Below are positions 11,301-18,973 of a stretch of 64,000 nucleotides of DNA, piece after piece. The notes beneath the pieces are model-generated. The model was given only the letters and a program-made list of their open reading frames with translations. It searched no databases and was not told the DNA's origin. Each line of letters begins with the position of its first letter. The first letter of the stretch is position 1. The stretch is from positions 4,154,001 through 4,218,000 of the forward strand of contig OZ245730.1 of assembly GCA_965227145.1 (NCBI GenBank), read 5' to 3'. This DNA is from JACKAQ01 sp965227145. Its GTDB lineage: Bacteria; Calditrichota; Calditrichia; RBG-13-44-9; J075. Position numbers and translations under genes: made by a program.

Positions 11301-11339
11301 GTAAAACGATTCAAAATTAACAGATGTATTCACATTCAT
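5364..11339 (-). CDS. Giant CheA-type hybrid histidine kinase with multiple Hpt domains
   Basis: The 1991-residue protein resembles ChpA/PilL-type chemotaxis kinases. The first ~860 residues are helical and include a highly acidic Glu/Asp stretch (about 720-870). Three Hpt-type phosphoacceptor sites follow: His906 in AHTLRGSAQMIG, His1048 in VHEIRAAAKMLG (less canonical) and His1228 in MHTLKGSSGMV. Then come a dimerisation region (about 1360-1400), the ATPase (N-box HIIRNALDHGLE near 1552, G-box DDGRGID), a CheW-like domain, and a receiver with the phosphoacceptor Asp near 1920 (MVTDLEMPK) and a conserved lysine in IVKPF. It would phosphorylate itself and pass phosphate to its own receiver or to the stand-alone receiver protein encoded first in the operon. 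AGGT lies about 10 bases before the ATG. Confidence 0.9.
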   Translation of the reverse strand: MNVNTSVNFESFYYFELLEKIRKGGEAQYGAEAQKYLGKLLEFLESEDDALVSIENLAGAQSTSDLAIFFSDIIDHVSTVSPEESMGKIDDRVRDFLEIFEVFLQNDEWKEAVEREIFSQLGQESDAKTGQKELAESDAGGAESCEKILNDAIASHAEDLPDDLQYKYVNYANALLQQPDIANLIEMGVDHPETSGFYQTTYVISQMSAADADNMDMSGFQKQADAWAKTFKNIFIDQPFEVSDLFESETEDETTEEFADTESAETESVEAEVVETESSEEPSFESMFEEADNEFAEDAEEEAQFEEKASELDSLVESINNRESRSTHAINDSEEARERRNMLRDYVISELESYSEEISEAVEILVHHPTDADMALQLKDALKALKDLGQIHNYPAIESAADTILRMYAQLQQEKQSFPESEKTAFDKLLNLMRDYVDGVIAGKYDAVEQNIVRSLAEMHGRLFDAEPVSNVYSGDTLEAAFQDVVSRFARQLQAHLEQPQTDDAVASVFENLNYWNALLLPDIAGRAVQQMQQFFAPGQLEKLAPEQHQFLADILKSWETSYVTESQEVWQNYNDQLTGMYSELTGTVGIDEAEDAFADVTQRQLDALEATLAADDADIADVLNGEFAEFLETFRENSMLVNRTSLANIATGLQNALDSADVAALSENDAIADDLRSVIQQIRQSVNQPDEIVDVDEIIAEFDLLVTIVPEESEDTETLSIDDLPDDESIEDIFETETDEIEESVEAVEDMIEDELVDESDEDIIKTIEAEYAEFETDEELEDIDDLVGEIDDAEELEWLEKTIAGDETDEAETDAEQPDEAETVEITGDEATEEFDFAEGLDSPNLAEEIENEPSEEELEEEEMIAVFRMEAFSYLNEMESYLRSLESDLADREVWRGLGVSAHTLRGSAQMIGRSDVVELTDPIDRTIDLAQSGSIPANNELLSILRKMVLLIKDRVNNHEVDSSSVLNELEQFIAANTGITEAQISEYADTEEFVYLREQDPELLSIFQNEVSSNFDVVEKNLTNLEKFTYDKEAVQQIERAVHEIRAAAKMLGISEIGSIADSMETVFEKLAQRQLTDLKQIIPVSRRGMIVIRHLTDNFKVSKALYDETQEQLEHLARQTKSDAAASVVPDESEQPVANASSSIAQALSETPDAAAVEAEPFVEDHEESDSEEESPQVSPQVLELYLQEAREQLDDINYLMIKLEKEPQNEELQHHLMRCMHTLKGSSGMVYAHGIEGLSHRSEDILEKHLQEKSELAPELFDLLFEVMDEIQYSIKTLEESGREKTKNFQKLMERLDAYYQEMIGDAEEAEFAAQRVAAIPVVKPVEEVVEVAADDDDSVRMVGADELAEAPAKDTYLRLNINKMNQLLNLAAESVIGNNQFKNQLDGLKHFINVLNTNMKSFRETEDYLSAIIREERKIHDNLRNGTSSVAAADALKKQIDSLLRALKNVKSLQDELTSVTHSLRENSKTYDENLQKLNKLSNELLDEILQARLVPINLLFQRFHRPIRDLARQLKKQIRLSLRGEETEMDRTLIDELYEPLLHIIRNALDHGLETVEERKAAGKHSEGLLEIKAYRDRNQVIIEVRDDGRGIDLEQIKAKAIQKGLLSEKDADSMTDQELFDYLFYPGFTTATETTLVSGRGVGLDAVKSQIEKAKGDIRMYTEMGRGTTFSIRVPISLSVIQSMLVDVSGHVYSVPLLQVEETLHVSGQDLLKEDGRYFIRYRERKIPVMQLAKLLKLRETDDKLLSAAVSYPVIMVQDEGNRVALLVDKIIRREEILIKSLGPGLRRLKYISGGSIMADGQVVLVLDIPQIIQDIQKGGRAGDEPVAVPQPPPGGRIIEKSAAADGPPRRKKRIEGRKPVALIVDDSLSIRKYISSLLMQKGYITDTARNGYEALELLNKQEFDIMVTDLEMPKLSGYELIETVRYDQRFNQFPIIVLTGRAGENFRQLTQELGADAYIVKPFKDRELFEQLEKFIDFQI

Positions 11340-11462
11340 GGCAAAAGACCTGTTTATGGTTTACAATGCATGTTTTGGATAGCCATCCATGTCTTGATCC
11401 CAAAGTTTTCCTGTCGGGGGCAAATTGTGATCAATAAAAACAATAAGTTACGAATTTATTTG

Positions 11463-13301
11463 TTAAACTTTCATTTTGTGATTGCTGCGGCTGTCGCTCA
11501 TCCGGAATTTGGAGACCGCAGTGTTCAGCATTCGCGAAAGGCTTTCCATTTGTTCCGCCAATTTGCGGGAATGCCGGGAATTTTCGGCAGTATCTTTGGC
11601 AATTGTTGCGGTGCGTTTCACCGCTTCGGCGATATCGGAACTGGCTTTGGTTTGCTGTTGGAACGCTCCGGAAATTTCGGTAATCGATTGGGAAGAATCC
11701 TGCACCATCCCGATAATTTCCTTCAATGCAGATCCGGCTTCGTCCACGTAATGGGTGCCTTTTTCCACTTCTTCGATGCCGTGTTCCATAGAAATAACCG
11801 CCTCTTTTGTGCCATCCTGAATCGTTTCGATCAGATTGGCGATGTCTTTGGCAGCCTGGCTGGCGCGTTCCGCCAGAATTCGCACTTCGTCCGCAACTAC
11901 GGCAAAACCGCGTCCGGCGTCTCCGGCGCGGGCAGCTTCGATAGTTGCGTTGAGTGCCAGCAAATTTGTGCGATTGGCAATATCGCTGATAACTTCAATA
12001 ATTTCACCAACTTCCATCGAACTCTGTCCGAGCGAGCGAACCCGGCGGGCGGTTTCCTGAACCCGTTCCCGGATGGCGTCCATTCCTTCGGTGGATTTTT
12101 TCACAACTTCTGTTCCGGCAAGAGCAACCTGCGCAGCCCTCCGGGCAGATTCCGCTGCCTGCGATGTGCGGACGTTCGCGTATTTCAAAATTTCTGCCAT
12201 CTCGCGCGCAGCGCGATAAATGCCTTCGATTTCCTTTGCCTGCGTTTCCGCACCGCGAGCCATATTTTCGGTATTGGTGAGCACTTCCCGGGTCGATTTT
12301 TCGATGTGTTCGGCAGCGCTTTTTACATCGCGAATCAGGTTGGACAAATCCGCAACCATCAAATTGAACGAATCCGCCAGTGCACCAAGCGTATCTGCCG
12401 TAACGTTGGCGGTAGCAGTAAAATCACCGTCCGCTGCGCGGGAAACAATGCCCAGCAAGCTGGTAATATTGTTTTGCAGCCGGTCGCGATCTGCTTCGGT
12501 TTCGATCAATCCTTCAATTTTTTCCAGCATGACGTTGGTTGCATGTCCGATTTTTTCCAGCTCATCCTGGCTTTGCATGTCCGATCGCAAATGGTAATTG
12601 CCTTCGGAAACGCGATTGACAAAATCGACATATCGCTCAATCGGGCGGGTAACCATCCGGGATAAAATGAGGCTTCCGGCAAGGCTGATCACCACTGCCC
12701 ACAGCAGGTAAACCATAAAATTGAGCCAAAATGAGGGCATCTGTGCAGAAAGCGCGTCTTGCGAAATATCGATTCTTGCAAATGCGACCAACTCTTTCCG
12801 GCTATCATAAATAGGCGCAAAAGCTGTATTTACGTTCTCTTCGCCAATGGAAGATTCCGCTGCGAAAACCACCGCATTTTGCTGCCGGACAATTTGTAAT
12901 TCGGGATAATTGGGGCGCGCTTCCAGAAATTCAAAAGGAACCCTCGTAGAATAAAAAACGCGAGTGTTTTCGCGTTCCGGTATCAAAATAATAATGTCTT
13001 TTAGCGGAAATTGACGATCGCCCGATTCGAATTGCTGATAAAATTGCTGAACCTGACTGGATGCCGTGTTGTATTCCAGAATCAAATTGGTTTTCTGAAC
13101 ATAAGATGCAGCAATGTTTTCGCCATCGAGGCTAACGGAAAGCATGCGTCCGAGGTTTTCGAGGTAGTAGCGGGATTGTAACGATACCTCCTCGCGATCA
13201 CTTTTGTATGAGTAATAAGCCAAAATGCCCATTACAACAAAGCAAATGCCAAAGAGGATAAAGAAAAATTTCCACTGTAGCCCGATAAAATTGCGTTTCA
13301 T
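11463..13301 (-). CDS. Methyl-accepting chemotaxis protein with HAMP domains
   Basis: The 612-residue receptor has a first membrane segment at about residues 10-30, a periplasmic sensory region of about 160 residues, and a second membrane segment near 190-210. A HAMP domain follows (MVTRPIERYVDFVNRVSEG), then a second HAMP-like segment at about 270-330 and a long coiled-coil signalling domain. The hairpin tip that contacts CheA/CheW is intact (NRTNLLALNATIEAARAG, then GRGFAVVADEVR). The ligand is unknown. The gene begins 11 bases after the cheW stop codon, and the CheA gene follows 123 bases downstream. Double HAMP and operon position recall PilJ-like receptors of surface-motility systems, but that role is inferred from layout only. 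Confidence 0.92.
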   Translation of the reverse strand: MKRNFIGLQWKFFFILFGICFVVMGILAYYSYKSDREEVSLQSRYYLENLGRMLSVSLDGENIAASYVQKTNLILEYNTASSQVQQFYQQFESGDRQFPLKDIIILIPERENTRVFYSTRVPFEFLEARPNYPELQIVRQQNAVVFAAESSIGEENVNTAFAPIYDSRKELVAFARIDISQDALSAQMPSFWLNFMVYLLWAVVISLAGSLILSRMVTRPIERYVDFVNRVSEGNYHLRSDMQSQDELEKIGHATNVMLEKIEGLIETEADRDRLQNNITSLLGIVSRAADGDFTATANVTADTLGALADSFNLMVADLSNLIRDVKSAAEHIEKSTREVLTNTENMARGAETQAKEIEGIYRAAREMAEILKYANVRTSQAAESARRAAQVALAGTEVVKKSTEGMDAIRERVQETARRVRSLGQSSMEVGEIIEVISDIANRTNLLALNATIEAARAGDAGRGFAVVADEVRILAERASQAAKDIANLIETIQDGTKEAVISMEHGIEEVEKGTHYVDEAGSALKEIIGMVQDSSQSITEISGAFQQQTKASSDIAEAVKRTATIAKDTAENSRHSRKLAEQMESLSRMLNTAVSKFRMSDSRSNHKMKV

Positions 13302-13312
13302 TCATTCACCAG

Positions 13313-13813
13313 TTAAAAGTGGGCTAAAATTTGTTTTGCCCGGTAAATATTTTCGAGATCCAATTTGTATATAAAAATATCGCGGTGCGGAAGCACACCT
13401 TTCAAAAACTTTTCCATCGATTTGGGCACCATTCCCCGGGCATTTTTCATATCGCCGGATGAACAGGCGATTACGCTGTGGATTTTGTCAATCAACATTC
13501 CAAACGGAAATCCGGCGGCGTCTTCGACGATGATAACCATATCATCTGATCCAACATTTTTTCGCGCCAATCCCAATACCGGCGAGACATCCACCAGCGG
13601 ATAAATTTCGCCACGGAGGTTGAATACGCCTAAAAAAATTTCTTCACTATTCGGGAGCGGGGTAAATCGCGGCACCGGAATAACTTCCCGGGCTTTGAAG
13701 ATATCCAAGCCAAACAGCTTTCCGCCCAGTTCGAAGATGGAAAGCCGCTCAATATCCTGCGGTGCACGCCCGTTTTGTTTATCTACCATAAATTTATTTC
13801 GATTTTCGCACAT
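13313..13813 (-). CDS. cheW: CheW-like chemotaxis adaptor
   Basis: A single CheW domain of about 150 residues couples the receptor to the kinase. The characteristic strand IFELGGKLFGLDIFKAREVI and the block GVFNLRGEIYPLVDVSPVLGL are both present. The start is uncertain. An ATG at 13813 gives 166 residues, a TTG lies one codon upstream, and an ATG at 13789 (MVDKQNG) is also possible; none has a strong ribosome site. The gene sits between the receiver-protein gene and the receptor gene in the same leftward operon. Confidence 0.88.
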   Translation of the reverse strand: MCENRNKFMVDKQNGRAPQDIERLSIFELGGKLFGLDIFKAREVIPVPRFTPLPNSEEIFLGVFNLRGEIYPLVDVSPVLGLARKNVGSDDMVIIVEDAAGFPFGMLIDKIHSVIACSSGDMKNARGMVPKSMEKFLKGVLPHRDIFIYKLDLENIYRAKQILAHF

Positions 13814-13870
13814 CAAATGGCATTTTCAAGATGCATCATTTGCGAAATTGAGAACACAATACCGGTGCAG

Positions 13871-15121
13871 TTATTTACGAATCAATTCTTTAATTTTTCC
13901 GACCAATTCTTCATCTTTGAATGGTTTCGGAATAAAGTCATCTGCGCCCAGTTGTTTTGCGCGTGATGTTTCGCGCGGCGTATCTTTAGCGGAGAGCATC
14001 ACAACAGGAATATCTTTGCTGGCTTTGATGGCTTTGAGCACATCCAACCCGTTTACGTCGGATAGCATAATATCCAAAATAATCAGGTCTGGCGTGTTAT
14101 CGTCCAAATAATTCAACGCTTCTTTTCCTGAGGAAACAGAAACGATCTGATAATCTTCATTTTCCAACGCGATTTCAACCATTTTACGGATCACCACGCT
14201 GTCGTCCACAACCAAAATGGTTGGCGAAGTGCCGGTTCCGGGCGATGTGAATTCCGGCGGAGCAACGGGTGCTTTTGTTTCTTCAATAGCTGTTTCGCTG
14301 TCCGAATCGTCCACATCCACCAAATCTTCATCGAAGATACTGCTCAAATCGAACTCGCCGTCCATATCGCCGATATCGGTATCGCTATCATCCAGGTCTG
14401 TTGACAAATCATCCATTTCCTGGTCATCGAGCAAATTGCCGATCAGCGAATCGAAATCATCTTCATCTTCGGTTGCGTTTTCGTCATCGACTTCGGCAAC
14501 ATCTTCATCTGAATCACTTGAAAGCTCTCCGGCTTCGGACAGCAGTGAATCGAAATCCAGATCTTCACCTTCTTTGCTGGCAAACGGGTCTTCGTCGTCA
14601 TCTGTTTCGGTAAAATCTGCGTCTGCCGTGTCCGTATCAAGCGCGTCGAGTTCGGCGGCATCTTCGGTCAGTTCTGCTTCTGTAGCATCCAGCACATCTT
14701 CATCGGTTTCTTCAACTTCGTCAAAAAAATTGTCGATCGACTCAGAAAATTCGGCGGCCATTTCTTCATCGTCAATGTCGATATCGGAAAGTTCATCGTC
14801 AATCGCGGCTTCAACATCGTCCTCGGAAGCGTCATCCAAATCAAAGCCAGGTGCTTCAAAATCTTCCGGTTCTGTATCGATAACACCCGTTTCGGCTTCA
14901 TCAGCAGCTTCGTAGTTGCCATTACCGCTCAGAAAACTCAAACCGGAAAATTTCTGCAGCGCATTTTCAACAACCACTGTATCCAGATCAAGAAATTCTG
15001 CAATATCCCGGGCACTCTTTTTGCCGTCGATCGCAAACAGAACTTTCCATTCGTTAATCTGTAATTTGATGTCGAATACTTTTTCTTTTAAATGGTCGGA
15101 CCTTGAAAATACCTGACTCAC
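13871..15121 (-). CDS. Acidic response regulator with N-terminal helical domain and C-terminal receiver
   Basis: The 416-residue protein starts at a GTG with AGGAG 8 bases upstream. Residues 1-75 form a small winged-helix-like domain (INEWKVLFAIDGKKSARDIA). Residues about 80-285 are an extremely acidic, Asp/Glu/Ser-rich region with no clear fold. The last 120 residues are a CheY-like receiver with DD near its start, the phosphoacceptor Asp350 (LIILDIMLSD) and the lysine of IPKPFKDEE. It is the first gene of the chemosensory operon and the likely output partner of the giant CheA. No DNA-binding output domain follows the receiver. The acidic linker may keep the domains apart or bind a basic partner; the role is unknown. 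Confidence 0.85.
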   Translation of the reverse strand: MSQVFSRSDHLKEKVFDIKLQINEWKVLFAIDGKKSARDIAEFLDLDTVVVENALQKFSGLSFLSGNGNYEAADEAETGVIDTEPEDFEAPGFDLDDASEDDVEAAIDDELSDIDIDDEEMAAEFSESIDNFFDEVEETDEDVLDATEAELTEDAAELDALDTDTADADFTETDDDEDPFASKEGEDLDFDSLLSEAGELSSDSDEDVAEVDDENATEDEDDFDSLIGNLLDDQEMDDLSTDLDDSDTDIGDMDGEFDLSSIFDEDLVDVDDSDSETAIEETKAPVAPPEFTSPGTGTSPTILVVDDSVVIRKMVEIALENEDYQIVSVSSGKEALNYLDDNTPDLIILDIMLSDVNGLDVLKAIKASKDIPVVMLSAKDTPRETSRAKQLGADDFIPKPFKDEELVGKIKELIRK

Positions 15122-15725
15122 AGTTGTGCTCCTATGTTATTTCGCGCCTTGGGCTTCCTTAATATACGTAAAGGCAAAAAATTATACATTATTATCGTAT
15201 GTTTTTGAGAAATCTTTATACAAAGATATTTTTTTGTAACCTGCTATGTTTTAATCAGCTTAGATGAAAGAAACTTCGTGAACGGGATTAGCGGACTTAG
15301 CGGTAATTTGCAAGTTTTTCCAAAATATATTCCAGAGAGCTGATTGCAACGCTAAATCTAAAAAAATTCCCGGTTTATTGATAGTATTTTTTTCGCTTTT
15401 TTACACATCAATATATAAAATTCACACCCGATTGAGCGATTAAAAATGTTATTTTTCCGATTTTCATTCAATAAATTTAGCCGTTTTGAAGAAAACGTTG
15501 TGATAAAATCGAATTTTCTTTAACTTTTGAATTTAAACAATCTATTTCTGAAAAGGTTAAGCGTCCCTGTTTTTGTTGATGGGACGTTCTTTATTTTCAA
15601 TAAATGCCTGCACCATACTAATTTTTTTTTACGTTTCATTATGCCTAAAATAATCGTTTTTTTGGATGATTTTATTGAACTACGTCAATTTTGAGTAACA
15701 AATTGTAATTTTTGGAGATAGCACC
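15122..15725. other. AT-rich divergent intergenic region with promoters
   Basis: This 604-base gap separates the leftward chemosensory operon from rightward lysS and must hold the start signals for both. It is strongly AT-rich with several poly-T and poly-A tracts. I see no open reading frame with coding character and no tRNA or riboswitch core. One hairpin near 15560 is listed separately. Confidence 0.6.
15560..15588 (+). promoter_or_regulatory. Possible leader hairpin or terminator upstream of lysS
   Basis: CGTCCC and GGGACG, extended by a G-T and an A-T pair, bracket a T-rich 13-base loop. The sequence that follows, TCTTTATTTTC, is U-rich when transcribed rightward. It lies about 137 bases before lysS and could attenuate that gene or simply stop a short transcript. 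The stem is short and the loop long, so this is weak. Confidence 0.3.
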
Positions 15726-17222
15726 ATGGAAGAAGTCAGCCAGCTGATTGCCCAGCGCATTCAGAAAACAGAAAAACTGCGTGAGTTAGGGATAAACCCC
15801 TATCCTTACAATTTTGACAAAACACATTCCAGTGAAAATATCAAACAGCAGTTTGCGGATTTGGAAAATAAAACGGTAAAAGTTGCCGGACGGATGATGG
15901 CAAATCGTCTGATGGGCAAAGCCGCTTTTGCAGATTTGCAGGACATGGACGGACGAATTCAGATTTTTATTCGCAAGAACGCGTTAGGGGACGAAGGCTT
16001 TGAGGCATACAAACTGCTCGACATCGGCGATATTATCGGTGTGACCGGAACCGTGTTTCGCACCAAAACCGGGGAAATTTCCGTTGCGGCGGATGAACTG
16101 GTGTTGCTCTCCAAATCCATGCGTCCGTTGCCCATCGCCAAAGAAAAAGAAGAAGACGGCGAGAAAATTGTTTACGATGCCTTCAGCGATGTGGAACAAC
16201 GCTATCGCCAACGCTATGTGGATTTGATCGTCAATCCGCAGGTGAAGGATGTGTTTGTCAAACGCTCCAAAATCATTAATTCGATGCGCAATTTTCTGAA
16301 CAACCAGGGTTATCTGGAAGTGGAAACGCCTATTTTGCAACCGATTTACGGCGGCGCCTCAGCGCGTCCGTTCGTAACCCATCACAATACATTAGATATG
16401 AAGCTCTATTTGCGCATTGCTAACGAGCTGTATCTCAAACGACTGATTGTCGGCGGATTTGAGGGCGTTTTCGAATTTGCCAAAGATTTCCGCAACGAAG
16501 GCATGAGCCGCTTTCACAATCCGGAATTCACGCAGATGGAACTTTACGTGGCGTATAAAGATTATCACTGGATGATGGCGTTCACCGAACAGCTGTTCCA
16601 GCATCTTGCGGAAACAGTGTTGGGCACCACCAACATCAGCTATCAGGGGGAAAAAATTGACCTGACACCGCCCTTCCGGCGCATGCCGTTGCTGGATGGC
16701 ATCAAAGAATACGCCGGTGTGGATTTATACGGCAAAGATGAAGCGGAAATGCGCAAGATTGCCAAAGATTTGAACATGAAACTGGATGACAGTTGGGGCA
16801 GCGGCAAAATCATCGACGAAATTTTTGGAGAATTTGTGGAACCCAATCTGGTCCAGCCCACGTTTATCATGGATCATCCGGTGGAAATTTCGCCGCTGGC
16901 GAAAAAACATCGCGATAAACCGGGGCTGGTGGAGCGTTTCGAACTGGTGATCGCCGGAAAAGAGATGAGCAACGCCTTCACCGAATTGAACGATCCGAAA
17001 GATCAGCGCGAGCGGTTCGAATCGCAAATGGGATTGAAAGCCCGCGGCGACGACGAAGCACAGGTGCTCGACGAAGATTACCTCCGCTCGATGGAATACG
17101 GCATGCCGCCAACCGCCGGCATCGGTATCGGCATCGACCGGTTGACGATGTTGCTGACCGATCAATCGTCCATCCGCGATGTGCTTTTGTTCCCGCACAT
17201 GCGCCCGGAAACTCACGAATAA
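15726..17222 (+). CDS. lysS: Lysyl-tRNA synthetase, class II
   Basis: The 498-residue enzyme charges tRNA-Lys with lysine in the cytoplasm. An N-terminal OB-fold anticodon-binding domain (VKVAGRMMANRLMGKAAFA) is followed by the class II catalytic core. Motif 2 is visible in FRNEGMSRFHNPEFTQME and motif 3 in GIGIGIDRLTMLLTD. The length is normal for bacterial LysS. GGAG stands 8 bases before the ATG. A 604-base AT-rich gap lies upstream, and the LolC/E-type permease gene follows after 102 bases. Confidence 0.97.
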   Translation: MEEVSQLIAQRIQKTEKLRELGINPYPYNFDKTHSSENIKQQFADLENKTVKVAGRMMANRLMGKAAFADLQDMDGRIQIFIRKNALGDEGFEAYKLLDIGDIIGVTGTVFRTKTGEISVAADELVLLSKSMRPLPIAKEKEEDGEKIVYDAFSDVEQRYRQRYVDLIVNPQVKDVFVKRSKIINSMRNFLNNQGYLEVETPILQPIYGGASARPFVTHHNTLDMKLYLRIANELYLKRLIVGGFEGVFEFAKDFRNEGMSRFHNPEFTQMELYVAYKDYHWMMAFTEQLFQHLAETVLGTTNISYQGEKIDLTPPFRRMPLLDGIKEYAGVDLYGKDEAEMRKIAKDLNMKLDDSWGSGKIIDEIFGEFVEPNLVQPTFIMDHPVEISPLAKKHRDKPGLVERFELVIAGKEMSNAFTELNDPKDQRERFESQMGLKARGDDEAQVLDEDYLRSMEYGMPPTAGIGIGIDRLTMLLTDQSSIRDVLLFPHMRPETHE

Positions 17223-17324
17223 TTGCGAATCGGTTATTGATTCGATCATTTTGATAACGGTTGAGCCGGATTTTTCCAACCGGAAACGGCTCAGCCCGTC
17301 AACCAGAAAGCACGAAATTACGCA

Positions 17325-18563
17325 ATGAATTTTGAATCTTTTGTCGCCCTGCGCTATTTCCGGGCGAAACGTCGCACCGGTTTTATTTCCATTATTACGT
17401 ATGTTTCCGTGATTGGCGTGATGATTGGCGTGGCTGCGTTAGATATTGTTTTATCTGCATATAACGGCTTTGAATCCGAGGTTCGCAATCGGCTGATCAG
17501 CGCAGATGCCCACATCCACCTGCGGAAATTTTACGCCAATGAAATTGAGGATTACGACGCACTGGCGGATTCGATTCGCGGCTTTCCCGGCGTTTCCGGC
17601 GCATCGCCGGTGATTGTGAAGGAAAGCGTGCTCGTATCCAAAGGCAACAACACGCCGGTGGCGGTTCGCGGTGTCGATCCTGAAACGGTTGCGCAGGTGA
17701 GCATTGTTACCAACAGCATCGTTTCCGGCAAATTTGATGTCGGCAAACAAACCGTGGAAGACCGGGAATATTACGGCATTGTGCTCGGTCGATATCTGGC
17801 GGAGCAGTTGTTTATTTTCGAACCCGGCGAAATTGTCACCTTATTTTCCATTCCCGAACAGTTCAGCCTTACGCCGCGCGCCCACGCCAAACAGTTTGTC
17901 GTCACCGGATTGAGCGAACTCGGTTTTTACGAATACGACAAAATTCTGGCATATACCTCGCTGGAAGCCGCGCAGGATTTGTTCAAAATGCAGGGCAAGG
18001 CAACCCGCATCGATGTAAAACTGGACAATTACGAATCCGCCCAATCCATCGCCCCAAAACTGGAAGAGCTTCTCGGCGGCTACCCTTATCTCGCCCGCAC
18101 CTGGTTCGATCAAAACAAAAGTTTGTATAGCTGGATGGAATACGAAAAGTGGCTGTTCACCATCATTCTCAGCCTGATTATTATGGTGGCGGCGTTCAAC
18201 ATTGTCAGTTCGCTGGTGATGATTGTGATGGAAAAAACCCGAGAAATCGGCATTTTGAAAAGCATGGGCGCATCCGCACCCAAAATTATGCGCATCTTTT
18301 TATACGAAGGCATCATCATCGGAATGCTGGGAACGGTGCTGGGCACCGCACTGGCCTACGGCATTTGTTGGGCACAGCAAACCTTTGGTTTTGTTACACT
18401 TCCGGCGGATGTTTACATCATCGATAAACTGCCCGTGAAGATGGAAGTATTTGATTTTGCGGTGGTTTCGTTTATCGCGATGGCGCTGTGCATCCTCGCT
18501 GCGGCGTATCCGGCTTACAAAGCTTCGCGCTTAAATCCTGTGGAATCGATTCGCTATGAATAG
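17325..18563 (+). CDS. LolC/LolE-type lipoprotein-releasing ABC permease
   Basis: The 412-residue inner-membrane protein has the LolC/E/FtsX (MacB-like) plan. A first membrane helix lies near the N-terminus (FISIITYVSVIGVMIGVAAL), followed by a large periplasmic domain and three C-terminal membrane helices with the family block MEKTREIGILKSMGAS. With LolD it would extract lipoproteins from the inner membrane for transfer to the outer membrane. There is only one permease here, so a homodimer (LolF-like) is possible, or the second subunit lies elsewhere. Its ATPase partner is the next gene, 410 bases on, an unusually large gap filled with repeats. Confidence 0.9.
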   Translation: MNFESFVALRYFRAKRRTGFISIITYVSVIGVMIGVAALDIVLSAYNGFESEVRNRLISADAHIHLRKFYANEIEDYDALADSIRGFPGVSGASPVIVKESVLVSKGNNTPVAVRGVDPETVAQVSIVTNSIVSGKFDVGKQTVEDREYYGIVLGRYLAEQLFIFEPGEIVTLFSIPEQFSLTPRAHAKQFVVTGLSELGFYEYDKILAYTSLEAAQDLFKMQGKATRIDVKLDNYESAQSIAPKLEELLGGYPYLARTWFDQNKSLYSWMEYEKWLFTIILSLIIMVAAFNIVSSLVMIVMEKTREIGILKSMGASAPKIMRIFLYEGIIIGMLGTVLGTALAYGICWAQQTFGFVTLPADVYIIDKLPVKMEVFDFAVVSFIAMALCILAAAYPAYKASRLNPVESIRYE

Positions 18564-18973
18564 CGAATGGAAGGATAATGGATAAAGGGTGAAGGATAAA
18601 GGGTGAAGGATAAATTGGAAAGCCTGAAAAGCACGAGAAACCAATTATTGGCTGCGTCTGCTTCAGGCAACATCAGCAGAAAATAAGTGGTTGGACAAAA
18701 TTAATTTTACAATAAATCACAATACTTTGTCAGGCTGAGTCCCGCGAAACGGGAAAGCCTTTATTTATATTGAGTTTACCCTTTCCCGATTCTCGGGACT
18801 CAGGATGACTTTAATAAAAGATTCATTAAATAGGTACATCACTTCAAAGAAATTGGCCTTTTTAATCGAAGAATCCGATGAACTAAAAAAAACCTTTGCA
18901 TAAATTATCATAAAAACCAGACCACGGGAAATCTGATGTACCCTTTATCAATTATCCTTTATCCTTAAAAAAT
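18564..18973. repeat. Intergenic region with tandem and inverted repeats
   Basis: No gene is visible in this 410-base gap between the LolC/E-type gene and lolD. At 18580-18614 a 14-base unit (GGATAAAGGGTGAA) is repeated about two and a half times. Related GGATAAAGG words appear in opposite orientation just before lolD (about 18943-18968) and in other gaps near 21.95 and 53.75 kb. At 18729-18760 and 18779-18810 lie two diverged copies of a GTCA-xx-CTGAGTCCCG element in inverted orientation, each with its own small CCCG/CGGG hairpin. The gap looks like a collecting site for short repeats. Confidence 0.65.

Noticed and set aside
14217..14915. Serine-rich open frame on the plus strand within the receiver-protein gene
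   Set aside because: Same antisense effect of an acidic coding region; the minus-strand gene has a GTG start with a good ribosome site and a clear receiver domain.
15122..15725. T-box or riboswitch upstream of lysS
   Set aside because: No T-box core or other conserved riboswitch core was recognised; only a weak hairpin is present.
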